From assembly GCA_036782995.1 (NCBI GenBank), contig DAIPXZ010000003.1, positions 124,001-188,000 of the forward strand: a stretch of 64,000 nucleotides of DNA, given 5' to 3'. The first letter of the stretch is position 1, and each line of letters begins with the position of its first letter. Positions 8,341-17,459 of this stretch are shown here, piece by piece. Source of the DNA: DAIPXZ01 sp036782995. Its GTDB lineage: Bacteria; Bacillota; Clostridia; Saccharofermentanales; Saccharofermentanaceae. The position numbers were made by a program, and so were the translations under genes. The notes beneath the pieces are model-generated. The model did not search any database, had not been told where the DNA came from, and was given only the letters and a program-made list of their open reading frames with translations.

Positions 8341-8619
8341 ATGGCTGAAAATAGAGCTCCTAGAGCTGGTGGACGTGATTTCGGTGATCGTGGCGGTATG
8401 AGACCGAGACGTTCCCGTAGAAAGGTTTGCGCATTCTGTGCAGACAAGGTTGAAGCAATCGACTATAAGGACGTTGCACGTCTTCGTAAGTTTGTTTCTG
8501 AGCGCGGCAAGATTTTGCCGAAGCGTATGACAGGAAACTGCGCGAAGCACCAGAGAGAGTTGACCATCGCAATCAAGCGCGCAAGACACATTGCATTGCT
8601 TCCTTACGTTGCAGACTGA
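8341..8619 (+). CDS. rpsR: 30S ribosomal protein S18
   Basis: S18 (92 aa), partner of S6. The core KVEAIDYKDVARLRKFVSE and the basic RARHIALLPY are characteristic. It retains Cys residues (CAFC, and GNCAKH) of the zinc-binding S18 type. The N-terminal 27 residues are Gly/Arg-rich. AAAGGAG precedes the ATG. Confidence 0.97.
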   Translation: MAENRAPRAGGRDFGDRGGMRPRRSRRKVCAFCADKVEAIDYKDVARLRKFVSERGKILPKRMTGNCAKHQRELTIAIKRARHIALLPYVAD

Positions 8620-8699
8620 TTTCATCTGAAATGATATCATTTACCGCATCATCCTTCTTCAATAAGGATTTGCGAATAGATGACCTAACGTTTATAATA

Positions 8700-8742
8700 A
8701 TTGAGCATCTATAGACTTTCTGTAGATGCTCAATCCTTTTTC
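8700..8742 (+). terminator. Terminator after rpsR
   Basis: ATTGAGCATCTA (8700-8711) pairs with TAGATGCTCAAT (8723-8734), followed by CCTTTTT. It separates the S6 operon from rplI-dnaB. Confidence 0.85.
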
Positions 8743-8851
8743 ATACAGTATTTTATCGTCGAAATGACTGTATCAGAACGGGACGAAGAAGGACATGTAA
8801 GGACAAGAAAGGTTTTTGAAGGTTTTTGCTTCGAAAATAGTAGGTGAGAGT

Positions 8852-9301
8852 ATGAAGGTCATTTTATTAGCAGACGTGAAAACACTAGGGAAAAAGGATG
8901 ATCTCGTTGATGTCAACGATGGATACGCACGGAATTTTCTGTTTAAGAAGAAGCTTGCGATGGAAGCGAATAAAGAGAACATGAATGAGAATAAGCTGAA
9001 GAAGGGCGCGGAGGAAGAAAGAGCGCGTCGTGAATTAGCAGAGGCCAGAGAACTTGGCAAGGAGATGGACGGAAAGAAGTTCACCTTGAAGATGAAGACG
9101 GGCGAGGGCGGTAAGTTATATGGTGCCGTTACAGCAATGGATATTGCATCTTCACTTGCTGAATCCGGATATAAGGTAGACAAGAAAAATATCACCATTA
9201 AGAATCCGATTAAGGCCTGTGGTACATATGAAGTCGGAGTGAAGCTTCATACGAAGGTAAATATCTCTGTTGTTATCGAAGTGGAGGCCATTCACGGTTG
9301 A
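8852..9301 (+). CDS. rplI: 50S ribosomal protein L9
   Basis: L9, 149 aa: N-terminal rRNA-binding domain (MKVILLADVKTLGKKDD, NDGYARNFLF), a long charged connecting helix and a C-terminal domain (KLYGAVTAMDIASSL). ATG at 8852 has AGGTGAG before it; the earlier in-frame TTG at 8816 would add 12 residues unlike L9. dnaB follows, as in many Bacillota. Confidence 0.96.
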   Translation: MKVILLADVKTLGKKDDLVDVNDGYARNFLFKKKLAMEANKENMNENKLKKGAEEERARRELAEARELGKEMDGKKFTLKMKTGEGGKLYGAVTAMDIASSLAESGYKVDKKNITIKNPIKACGTYEVGVKLHTKVNISVVIEVEAIHG

Positions 9302-9359
9302 TTTTTGCATCATTTATATGGAACGAATACAGACGACTCATATGAGATAAGGAATGAAT

Positions 9360-10985
9360 ATGGCTAATCATGATGAAAACCAGTTGGGAATGAACAACAC
9401 ACCTCCGTCAAATGTTCAATCGGAGCGTGCTGTGCTTTGCTGTTGCCTGAATGACATGAAGGCCATTTCAACCGCTACCCAAATACTGGAAAAGGATGAT
9501 TTCTATCATCCAGCCAACGGTATCATTTTTGAAACGATAACCGAAATGTCGATTGTGAAGGCAGATGCGATTGATCTGATTACGCTTTCAGATGCCTTGG
9601 AGACTAAGGGTTTACTTGAAAAGGTCGGCGGAATTACCTATCTTTCTACTATTACTGATCTTTCATTCAATATTTCGCTCACCAATATTCAATCCTATGC
9701 GACTACGGTGAAATATAAGTCGATGCTTCGTAAGCTTATCCTGATTACGGATGAGATACGAAGAAAGGCATATGAAGGCGACATAAACGCGAATGACTTA
9801 ATCGATCTTTTGATGGGGCGTCTTTCGAAATTGAGAGAGAATCCTTCTGGTATTGGATTCGAGAATCTACATGATATTTTGCAGAAGTCGCTTCTGGAGA
9901 TTAAACAGATTCAGGCAGGAACGTTGAAACGGAATGCGGTTATGTCTGGATTCCCTGCATTGGATCATGTGACGAAGGGTTTCCGTCCGGGATCGTTAAT
10001 CATCATTGCCGCTCGTCCGGCTATGGGTAAGTCGGCTTTTGCACTCAATATTGCAACCAATGCCGCTATAGATAAGCATTCCAAGGTGGCAATATTCAGC
10101 CTCGAAATGTCAAAACAGGAAGTCGGTAATCGTATTTTGGCGTCTCGTTCGGATGTAACTACGTCTGATTTGCAGAGCGCTCAATTATCTCATCAACAAT
10201 GGGACAACATATCATTTGTTTTGCCGACATTTGGCACTGTCAAAATGTTTATCGATGATCGTTCGGGTCTGACCCCTGTTGAAATGATGGCAAAATGTCG
10301 TGATCTTAAAAACACAGAGGGGTTGGATGTCATTTTTGTCGATTATTTACAATTGATGAAGGCGTCTACTAAGTCCAATAGCTTCAATCGGCAACAGGAA
10401 ATTTCTGATATTTCGAGATCGTTAAAGATTATGGCGAAGGAATTAAATGTGCCAATTATCGCACTTTCACAATTGTCCCGTGATGCAGACAAACGAGATG
10501 ATCACCGTCCGGTTTTGTCTGATTTACGTGATTCCGGTGCAATTGAGCAAGATGCGGATATGGTTATGTTTATTCATCGTCCTGACTATTACACTTCGAA
10601 AAGCGATGCAGAGAATAGTGACAGAGAACCAAGCGATAAACAAACGGCAGAAATCATCATCGGCAAGAATCGCCAAGGGCCTACGAAAACGGTATATCTC
10701 AAATGGATTGGCTCTCGTACCATGTTTATTGATCCGCCGAAGAGAGATAAAGAACATGGAGAGCCATGTGATAATTATGTTGGAACGAACAATATTTCGA
10801 CAATTCCGGATGATACGCACATTCCACCGCCTGACTCCCGTGACATTCCTGTAGAACTGTCTCAACCCGATAATCATTACGATGTTCAATTTGCTCGTGA
10901 AGATGACATCGAATATAGTGACACTTCGAACGAGGATGATTCATATGGAAATGGTTATGAGCAAGATGACGGAGGCCTATTTTAA
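9360..10985 (+). CDS. dnaB: Replicative DNA helicase DnaB
   Basis: Hexameric replicative helicase (DnaC of Bacillus), 541 aa. The N-terminal primase-binding domain (PPSNVQSERAVL) is followed by the RecA-like domain with Walker A ARPAMGKSA, FVDYLQLM as Walker B and IALSQLSRD. Past the last conserved segment (IIGKNRQGPT, about residue 430) a further ~90 residues form an acidic, Asp/Asn/Ser-rich tail ending in GNGYEQDDGGLF, longer than in typical DnaB (about 450 aa). The second in-frame ATG at 9360 is preferred because AAGGA at 9350 lies too close to the ATG at 9354. It overlaps tilS by one base. Confidence 0.96.
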   Translation: MANHDENQLGMNNTPPSNVQSERAVLCCCLNDMKAISTATQILEKDDFYHPANGIIFETITEMSIVKADAIDLITLSDALETKGLLEKVGGITYLSTITDLSFNISLTNIQSYATTVKYKSMLRKLILITDEIRRKAYEGDINANDLIDLLMGRLSKLRENPSGIGFENLHDILQKSLLEIKQIQAGTLKRNAVMSGFPALDHVTKGFRPGSLIIIAARPAMGKSAFALNIATNAAIDKHSKVAIFSLEMSKQEVGNRILASRSDVTTSDLQSAQLSHQQWDNISFVLPTFGTVKMFIDDRSGLTPVEMMAKCRDLKNTEGLDVIFVDYLQLMKASTKSNSFNRQQEISDISRSLKIMAKELNVPIIALSQLSRDADKRDDHRPVLSDLRDSGAIEQDADMVMFIHRPDYYTSKSDAENSDREPSDKQTAEIIIGKNRQGPTKTVYLKWIGSRTMFIDPPKRDKEHGEPCDNYVGTNNISTIPDDTHIPPPDSRDIPVELSQPDNHYDVQFAREDDIEYSDTSNEDDSYGNGYEQDDGGLF

Positions 10986-12490
10986 TGCATCTTACGGATT
11001 CCGTAATCAACTACATGAAAACATCAGGCATTCGACTTCGTGATGTTGTTGTCGTGGGTGTATCGGGAGGCGCAGATTCTATGTGTCTCCTTTCTGTTTT
11101 ACACGCCATTTCTTTGCAACGTCAAGGAACAGCCGAGTCATTTTCATTGATTGCTGCTCATGTGAATCATGGGCTTCGCGGCGAGACCGCCGATCGTGAT
11201 GAAACACTTGTTCGCACTTTTTGCGCTTCGAATGCAATTCCGTTTGAAGTGAACCATATTTCTGTTCAGGATATTGCGACAATGAAGAAAATCGGTGTCG
11301 AAGAGGCGGGGAGAATAGCGCGCTATGATTTTTTCCAATCTCTTGCCGGTGAGAGTGGGAGCATTGCTGTAGCACATCACCGAGAGGATCAAGCTGAAAC
11401 CATTGCGATGAACATTATGCGTGGCACCGGACTTGACGGGCTATGCGGCATGAAACCCCAAAAGGGGCGCATTATTCGACCGCTTTTAATGACGAGCAAA
11501 GAAGAGATTCTTTCCTATTGTCGCGAGGCGAATATTCCTTATGGAATTGACGAGACAAATCAGGATAATCATTATCGGAGAAACTTCGTACGCAATACAC
11601 TTTTTCCACTGTTGCACCAGGAAACAGGAAACCAGCCAGTGGACGCGTATATCGCGCTCTCGGAAGTGGCGCAACAGGCATTGACGGTGATAGATGCGTC
11701 GCTCGTTCCGTTTTGGAAAGAGCATCCGAATGCGTTGACGAACGGAATAATTGAGGTTGAATCGCTTCGTTCTTTACGTATGGATTTGCGGCCCTTTGCT
11801 ATACGCCAAATGTTCAGCGCCAAGTTTGGAAACTGTGTAGATTTTTCCAGCCGTGAACTTGAGGCGGTTTTAAGAATAATCGATTCGGATGTGGGAAATA
11901 AGAGATTGCATTTGGGGCATGAAAGAATGGCTTTTCAAGCGAAGGGCATTTTTCATTTTGTTTGGGAAGGTGAATTACAGCCTCCGAAGACAGGTGGAAT
12001 GATGAATAAAGTAGGTGTTCTTCTTCCAAAGGAAATTTGTTTTACGCCACTTCTTCTATCTGATATTCCACTCGGTACCCCCTATCAACTGCCGCAAACT
12101 TGCCTTACCTTGACGCTTCAAATCGTTGAGAATGAGAATGATGTAGTTTATAATGATTTGGCATGGTATTTCTATGCGAAGCGGTTGAATGACATGGTTT
12201 TGCGAACCCGTTTAACAGGGGATTGTATCAAGGTGGCCGGGTCATCGTGCCATAAAGCATTACGCCACTTCATGACGGAGAAGGGAATTCCTTCTGATTA
12301 CAGGGATTCGCTTCTGATTGTCGCTCGAATGAATGAAGTGCTTTGGCTTCCGTCGATTGCGCATGCAGATGGATTTACAGATGCGGATTCAAGACGCTAC
12401 TTCTTGAATGTTGATGCAAAACAAGATAAACTGTACCGATTGGAGATAGGATTAATCACGGAGGAATATCGTGGCGGAGAGATGCACTGA
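10985..12490 (+). CDS. tilS: tRNA(Ile)-lysidine synthetase
   Basis: TilS converts C34 of the tRNA-Ile CAU anticodon to lysidine using ATP. The PP-loop motif SGGADS (in VVGVSGGADSMCLLSVL) lies near residue 25, with AHVNHGLRG and EEAGRIARYDFF downstream and a C-terminal TilS domain (RLTGDCIK.., DYRDSLLIV). Length 501 aa is normal with both TilS C-terminal domains. Start TAATG overlaps dnaB. hpt and ftsH follow, the order found in Bacillus. Confidence 0.95.
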   Translation: MHLTDSVINYMKTSGIRLRDVVVVGVSGGADSMCLLSVLHAISLQRQGTAESFSLIAAHVNHGLRGETADRDETLVRTFCASNAIPFEVNHISVQDIATMKKIGVEEAGRIARYDFFQSLAGESGSIAVAHHREDQAETIAMNIMRGTGLDGLCGMKPQKGRIIRPLLMTSKEEILSYCREANIPYGIDETNQDNHYRRNFVRNTLFPLLHQETGNQPVDAYIALSEVAQQALTVIDASLVPFWKEHPNALTNGIIEVESLRSLRMDLRPFAIRQMFSAKFGNCVDFSSRELEAVLRIIDSDVGNKRLHLGHERMAFQAKGIFHFVWEGELQPPKTGGMMNKVGVLLPKEICFTPLLLSDIPLGTPYQLPQTCLTLTLQIVENENDVVYNDLAWYFYAKRLNDMVLRTRLTGDCIKVAGSSCHKALRHFMTEKGIPSDYRDSLLIVARMNEVLWLPSIAHADGFTDADSRRYFLNVDAKQDKLYRLEIGLITEEYRGGEMH

Positions 12491-13010
12491 GATATTTTGC
12501 TCGGAATCGGACCTTCAGGAGATGATTCGGCGTTTGGGCGAACAAATCACGAGGGATTATGCCGATCAAGAGATTTATGTCATTGGCATTTTGAAGGGCT
12601 CCTTTGTTTTTATGGCTGACTTAGTTCGGGCCATCGATCGACCGATGAAGATTGATTTCATGAGTGTATCCAGTTACGGCGATGCTACCGTTTCCAGCGG
12701 GGAAATCAATATCCGCAAGGATACGGACGGCGATATTAAAGGCAAACACGTTTTGATTGTCGAAGATATCATCGATACAGGGATTACGATGCAATCGCTC
12801 ATTCGTATACTGATGGAGAGAGAACCGCTCGACATTCGCGTTTGTGCCGCTTTTGATAAACCGTCTCGCAGAGTCGTCAAAGTGAATATCGACTATGTAG
12901 GGAAGCAGATTCCCGATGCATTTATTGTCGGATACGGGCTTGATTATGCCGAAAGGTACAGAAATTTACCGCATGTATCCGTTCTTGAAATATATGGAGG
13001 TGACCAATGA
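12471..13010 (+). CDS. hpt: Hypoxanthine phosphoribosyltransferase
   Basis: Purine-salvage enzyme (179 aa) joining hypoxanthine or guanine to PRPP. The PRPP loop VLIVEDIIDTGIT and the flexible-loop SSYGDA are present, with GILKGSFVF near the N-terminus. GTG at 12471 with GGAGG upstream starts inside the last 20 bases of tilS; the gene overlaps ftsH by ATGA. This tight tilS-hpt-ftsH packing points to translational coupling. Confidence 0.95.
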   Translation: MAERCTEIFCSESDLQEMIRRLGEQITRDYADQEIYVIGILKGSFVFMADLVRAIDRPMKIDFMSVSSYGDATVSSGEINIRKDTDGDIKGKHVLIVEDIIDTGITMQSLIRILMEREPLDIRVCAAFDKPSRRVVKVNIDYVGKQIPDAFIVGYGLDYAERYRNLPHVSVLEIYGGDQ

Positions 13011-15064
13011 GTCAACAGCAAGGCCCTAAAAAATCGATATCAGGCGTTGTTTTTTATCTGGTTCTTTTTGTGATTATCGTCATTGCAGGTTATTTCTTTC
13101 TCAATGAATCAACGCAAAAGAAAACGAACTTGTCCGAAGCTCTCGCCATCATTCAGGAGGAGGATAATCAGGTTGAAGACGTTGTTTTAAACGGAAATAC
13201 CTTATCCTTCACTTATATCGATGAGGATGGTAAAAAGATTGAAGTATCGAAGAAGATTCCTTATGAGTCGCTCGATAGTGTCATGAAGAAGCTGTCCGCT
13301 GCAGAGAAGAGTGGTAGCATAGAAAGCTACGACTACAAAGAACCGGCAAATTACGACTTTATCATGACTATTATTCTGATAGTATTGATGCTTGCTGGCA
13401 TTATCTTCTTCGTGTGGATGAATTTTTCTCGGTCACAAAGCGACGGGAAGAGTGCTATGAATTTCGGTCGTAGCAAGGCAAAGCTTCACGACCCATCCAA
13501 GAATAAGGTGACCTTTGCTGACGTCGCCGGTGCGGATGAAGAGAAAGAAGATCTCTCTGAGGTGGTTGACTTCCTGAAGAATCCGAGAAAGTATTCGGAA
13601 CTCGGAGCGAAAATCCCACGTGGTATTCTTCTTTTTGGTGCACCAGGTACAGGTAAAACTCTTCTCGCGAAGGCAGTTGCAGGCGAAGCAGGCGTTCCTT
13701 TCTTCTCGATTTCCGGTTCGGACTTCGTGGAGATGTTTGTTGGTGTCGGTGCGAGCCGAGTACGTGACCTTTTCGATAATGCTAAGAAGAATGCTCCTTC
13801 GATTGTTTTCATTGATGAAATTGATGCAGTTGGTCGTCATCGTGGTGCCGGTATGGGCGGTGGACATGATGAACGTGAACAGACTTTGAATCAATTACTC
13901 GTTGAAATGGATGGATTCGGACCGAACGAAGGTGTTATTGTCATCGCGGCTACCAACCGTGTCGACATTTTGGATCCAGCTTTATTGCGCCCGGGCCGTT
14001 TTGATCGTCGTGTCGCTGTTATGCGTCCGGATATCAAAGGCCGTGAAGAAATTTTGAAGGTTCATGCGAAGAATAAGCCGCTCGAATCAGGTGTTTCTTT
14101 GAATGAGGTTGCGAAGTCCACACAAGGATATACTGGTGCCGATTTGGCAAACCTCTTGAACGAAGCTGCACTTCTTGCGGCTCGCCGTAATGCTAAGAAA
14201 ATTAGTTACAACGATATCTCGGAAGCCTTCTTTAAGCTTATGGTTGGACCAGAAAAGAAGAGTCGTATTGTAACAGAAAAGGCCAAGAAGCTCACGGCCT
14301 TCCACGAGGCAGGTCATGCTATTGTCCTGAAGAGCATTTCGGAGACGGACAAGGTCGAAAGAGTATCCATTATTCCTGCCGGCGGAGCGGGCGGATATAC
14401 TGCCCATAAGCCAAACGAAGATGTATATTACACCACGAAGAAGCAATTGATTGACGAGATTATGGTTTCTTTGGGCGGACGAGCTGCCGAGCAGATTATC
14501 CTTGGTGAAATCAGTACCGGAGCCTCCAGTGACTTGCAAACTGCAAACAGCGTAGCAAGATCAATGATTACCCGATATGGTATGAGTGAGAAGCTCACGA
14601 ATATGATATTCGGAACTGACGATGATGAAGTGTTCCTCGGCAAGAGCTACGGCCATGTGCAAAACTACAGTGATCAATATGCTTCTGTTATCGACGATGA
14701 AGTTAAGCAGATTATTGAAAAGGCATATAATGATGTTATCGATTTATTGAATGAAAAGATGGTGATTTTGAACGCTGTTGCCAATCGTCTCTTGGAGAAA
14801 GAGAAGATTGAAGGCCCGGAATTCGAATACATCTTTGACCACGATGGTGAAATTCCGACCGATGAAACGGTGCTTCAAGACACGAGCTTTCCGATTAATA
14901 CACCGGATGATACCACCGAACCGAATGATACCTTCGAAAATATGAATCAATCGGAGTCGGAAGAAACCCCCATAAAAAGGAATGAAGAGAGGACGTATGA
15001 CGACGATAGTTATCGCAGGAAGGAAAAAGATAAAGACGACCTCAATAGACCGGACTTCCATTAA
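13007..15064 (+). CDS. ftsH: Membrane AAA+ zinc protease FtsH
   Basis: Membrane-anchored ATP-dependent protease, 685 aa. Two transmembrane helices (about residues 11-28 and 116-138) flank an extracytoplasmic domain. The AAA+ domain has Walker A GAPGTGKT, Walker B IVFIDEIDA, the SRH (ATNRVDILDPALLRPGRFDR) and the pore FVEMFVGVGASR. The zinc site is HEAGH. The last about 75 residues are a charged, disordered tail. A terminator follows immediately. Confidence 0.97.
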   Translation: MSQQQGPKKSISGVVFYLVLFVIIVIAGYFFLNESTQKKTNLSEALAIIQEEDNQVEDVVLNGNTLSFTYIDEDGKKIEVSKKIPYESLDSVMKKLSAAEKSGSIESYDYKEPANYDFIMTIILIVLMLAGIIFFVWMNFSRSQSDGKSAMNFGRSKAKLHDPSKNKVTFADVAGADEEKEDLSEVVDFLKNPRKYSELGAKIPRGILLFGAPGTGKTLLAKAVAGEAGVPFFSISGSDFVEMFVGVGASRVRDLFDNAKKNAPSIVFIDEIDAVGRHRGAGMGGGHDEREQTLNQLLVEMDGFGPNEGVIVIAATNRVDILDPALLRPGRFDRRVAVMRPDIKGREEILKVHAKNKPLESGVSLNEVAKSTQGYTGADLANLLNEAALLAARRNAKKISYNDISEAFFKLMVGPEKKSRIVTEKAKKLTAFHEAGHAIVLKSISETDKVERVSIIPAGGAGGYTAHKPNEDVYYTTKKQLIDEIMVSLGGRAAEQIILGEISTGASSDLQTANSVARSMITRYGMSEKLTNMIFGTDDDEVFLGKSYGHVQNYSDQYASVIDDEVKQIIEKAYNDVIDLLNEKMVILNAVANRLLEKEKIEGPEFEYIFDHDGEIPTDETVLQDTSFPINTPDDTTEPNDTFENMNQSESEETPIKRNEERTYDDDSYRRKEKDKDDLNRPDFH

Positions 15065-15093
15065 CGAAGAAAACACATATGAATAGTACATTA

Positions 15094-15126
15094 CAGGCTC
15101 TGACCGCAAGGTTGGAGCCTGTTTTT
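15094..15126 (+). terminator. Terminator after ftsH
   Basis: A 12-bp stem (15094-15105 with 15110-15121, two G-T pairs) capped by a GCAA tetraloop and followed by TTTTT. Confidence 0.9.
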
Positions 15127-15144
15127 GTGCCTGATTGCCACACA

Positions 15145-15174
15145 TTGTTTTTCCTTTATCTTTATCGATATAAT
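15145..15174 (+). promoter_or_regulatory. Distal promoter of the two-component operon
   Basis: TTGTTT (15145-15150), 18 bases, TATAAT (15169-15174). The sequence from 15147 to about 15184 is almost repeated upstream of rubredoxin (25665-25698), including the spacer. Confidence 0.55.
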
Positions 15175-15230
15175 GAAGTCAGAAAAAATACTGATTATTT
15201 TCGAAATGGTGACTGCTCGGCATTCATCTC

Positions 15231-15261
15231 TAATCAAAGATTAATCTGCATCCCGTATACT
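15231..15261 (+). promoter_or_regulatory. Predicted response-regulator site and proximal promoter
   Basis: TAATC, six bases, TAATCTG (15231-15248) gives two half-sites 11 bases apart, the OmpR-family geometry, ending 7-10 bases before a TATACT -10 box (15256-15261). A matching site lies before the PepSY gene at 17377-17394. Autoregulation is inferred. Confidence 0.45.
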
Positions 15262-15286
15262 ATCGCTTTAGAAAGGAGGGGTGAAT

Positions 15287-15961
15287 ATGCGCATTCTGCT
15301 TGCGGAGGATGAAAAGGACTTAAATCAGGTAATCAAGCAAAAACTGACATCTGACGGATATTTTGTGGACTGCTGCTATGATGGCGAGGAAGCACTAGAT
15401 TACTTGGAGTGTACTGATTATGATGCAATCATTTTGGATATTATGATGCCAAAGAAGGATGGTTATGAAGTGCTGCGAATGCTACGGCAAGCCGGAAAGA
15501 CAACCCCCGTACTCTTTCTGACAGCAAGGGACGCGATTTCGGACAGGGTTAAAGGTCTGGACAGCGGTGCAAACGATTATCTTGTGAAGCCTTTTTCTTT
15601 TGATGAATTGACGGCGCGCTTACGAGCGATGACACGAAGTAGCTTTGGCATGGTTAGCAACATGATAACCGTGGCAGATTTGCATCTTGATATCGCCGCT
15701 CACACCGTAAAGCGAGGCGGCAACGAAATTATTCTTTCGGCAAAGGAATATGCGTTACTGGAATATCTTATGAGGAATGCGGGAATTGTATTGTCTCGAG
15801 AAAAAATTGAAGATCACATTTGGAACGCTGATTATGAGGGGGGCACGAATGTGGTTGATGTGTATATCAGCTATCTTCGGAGAAAAATTGATGATGGCTA
15901 TTCTCGAAAATTGATTCATACGGTTCGAGGCAGTGGTTATGTACTGAAGGAGGACATATGA
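15287..15961 (+). CDS. OmpR/PhoB-family response regulator
   Basis: DNA-binding response regulator, 224 aa. The receiver domain has the acidic pair (AEDEKD), phospho-acceptor D51 in AIILDIMMP, a Thr switch in LFLTARD and Lys in LVKPF; a winged-helix DNA-binding domain follows (LSAKEYALLEYL, VDVYISYLRRKID, IHTVRGSGYVL). ATG at 15287 lies at proper distance from GGAGGG, while GTG at 15281 abuts it. Coupled by ATGA to its kinase. Likely target: the PepSY gene downstream. Confidence 0.92.
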   Translation: MRILLAEDEKDLNQVIKQKLTSDGYFVDCCYDGEEALDYLECTDYDAIILDIMMPKKDGYEVLRMLRQAGKTTPVLFLTARDAISDRVKGLDSGANDYLVKPFSFDELTARLRAMTRSSFGMVSNMITVADLHLDIAAHTVKRGGNEIILSAKEYALLEYLMRNAGIVLSREKIEDHIWNADYEGGTNVVDVYISYLRRKIDDGYSRKLIHTVRGSGYVLKEDI

Positions 15962-17367
15962 AAAACTTGTCGATTCGCACCAAAATTTCACTTTGGTTCA
16001 CCTCTGTTCTCGTCGTAATCGTCGCTCTAACCTACATAGTCATCTTATCGGTCAGTGGTTCGGTCATACAAAAGACAATACAGGACAACCTAATCAATAC
16101 CGTTTCAGATAATGTGGATGAGGTTGAATTCTTTTCCAATATTGGCGACACCGAGCACGATAACGATGCGGACGTTTATATTGAATACAGCGATGGATAT
16201 TTAGAAGTGGATGATGATTATTTAGATTTGGTAAACGGAATATCGACCGCGTTGTATGTTGATAATGGTGTACTGCTCTATGGAGAAAACCCAATCGCAA
16301 AAGCTACTGCAAATTATGAGTTCTCTGAAAACAAAATCCAGCATGTAAACGTTAATGGTATCACTTATTATGTTTTCGACAAGAAGCTGACACAGGACGG
16401 ATTAGACGGCTTGTGGCTTCGTGGCGTCGTGTCGGAGGAGCAAGGGTCAGCTCAGCTGTCGAGTACTGCAATCACATCACTTTATCTATTGCCGTTAATT
16501 CTTTTGTTTGCTGGCATCGGCGGGTATATCATTGCCGGTAAAACATTAAATCCAATCAAAAAAATCGAATCTGCCGCTGTGCAAATCAGCCACGGGCAAG
16601 ACTTGAAGAAACGCATTGAGCTTTCACCGGGCACAGACGAGCTCCATCAGCTTGCCGGCACTTTTAATGAAATGTTTGAACGATTGGAAGGGGCGTTCGA
16701 AAGTGAACAGCAATTCACGTCGGATGCTTCGCACGAACTCAGAACGCCGCTGTCCGTTGTTTTGGCGCAGTGCGAGTATTCTCTGGAGCAAGCGAGGACA
16801 CAAGAAGAATACGAAGCAGCTTTGCGCATGATACAAAGGCAGAGCAAGAAAATGAATCATCTTATTGAGGATATGCTTCGATTTGTTCGGCTGGAGCAAA
16901 AGACAGATCGATGCCCAAATGAAATGCTTGACTATTCAGATTTAGTATCCTCCATTTGCCAAGACATGGCTTTGCTTAAGGAGCATGGCATAATTTTGAC
17001 GTGTGACGTTCAGAAAGATATTTCGATTTTGGCAAATCGAGAGCTGCTGTCAAGAATGATCATTAACTTAATCAGCAATGCCTATCGATATGGACGCGAA
17101 AATGGTTTCATCAAAGTGACGCTCACAGCAACCACTTCTGACACGATATTGACCGTTTGCGACAATGGCATTGGCATTTCACCAGAACATCTGGACAAAA
17201 TATTTAATCGGTTCTATCAGGTTGACGCATCTCGCACCGAGTGTGGCACAGGACTTGGCTTGGCAATGGTCAAAGAAATCGTAAAGCTATACGGCGGTGA
17301 AATTCGGGTAGAAAGTGAGCCGGAAAAAGGCAGTCGATTCGAAATAGTTATAAAGAAATCCACTTGA
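15958..17367 (+). CDS. Sensor histidine kinase
   Basis: Membrane sensor kinase, 469 aa. Two transmembrane segments (about 11-33 and 174-193) flank an extracytoplasmic domain of about 140 residues rich in Asp and Glu (DVDEVEF, TEHDNDADVYIEYSDG). HAMP follows, then HisKA with H259 in SDASHELRTPLSV, and HATPase_c with N box, G1 (VCDNGIGISPEHL), F box and G2 (GTGLGLAMV). The acidic sensor domain could bind cations or cationic peptides, but the signal is unknown. Partner of the preceding regulator. Confidence 0.92.
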   Translation: MKNLSIRTKISLWFTSVLVVIVALTYIVILSVSGSVIQKTIQDNLINTVSDNVDEVEFFSNIGDTEHDNDADVYIEYSDGYLEVDDDYLDLVNGISTALYVDNGVLLYGENPIAKATANYEFSENKIQHVNVNGITYYVFDKKLTQDGLDGLWLRGVVSEEQGSAQLSSTAITSLYLLPLILLFAGIGGYIIAGKTLNPIKKIESAAVQISHGQDLKKRIELSPGTDELHQLAGTFNEMFERLEGAFESEQQFTSDASHELRTPLSVVLAQCEYSLEQARTQEEYEAALRMIQRQSKKMNHLIEDMLRFVRLEQKTDRCPNEMLDYSDLVSSICQDMALLKEHGIILTCDVQKDISILANRELLSRMIINLISNAYRYGRENGFIKVTLTATTSDTILTVCDNGIGISPEHLDKIFNRFYQVDASRTECGTGLGLAMVKEIVKLYGGEIRVESEPEKGSRFEIVIKKST

Positions 17368-17376
17368 TGATTTTGC

Positions 17377-17394
17377 TAATGTTGCTCTAATCTG
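17377..17394 (+). promoter_or_regulatory. Predicted response-regulator operator before the PepSY gene
   Basis: TAATG, six bases, TAATCTG repeats the architecture seen at 15231-15248 (11-base period). A weak -10 candidate TACGAT follows at 17402-17407. Confidence 0.4.
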
Positions 17395-17459
17395 AACACG
17401 ATACGATGTACTCATGATAAGGCTTATCCTTATTCAACGATTTGAAAGGAGGTTTTACT

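Noticed and set aside
15079..15312. 77-aa ORF after ftsH
   Set aside because: It spans the terminator hairpin and the regulator promoter, and overlaps the response regulator start in another frame.
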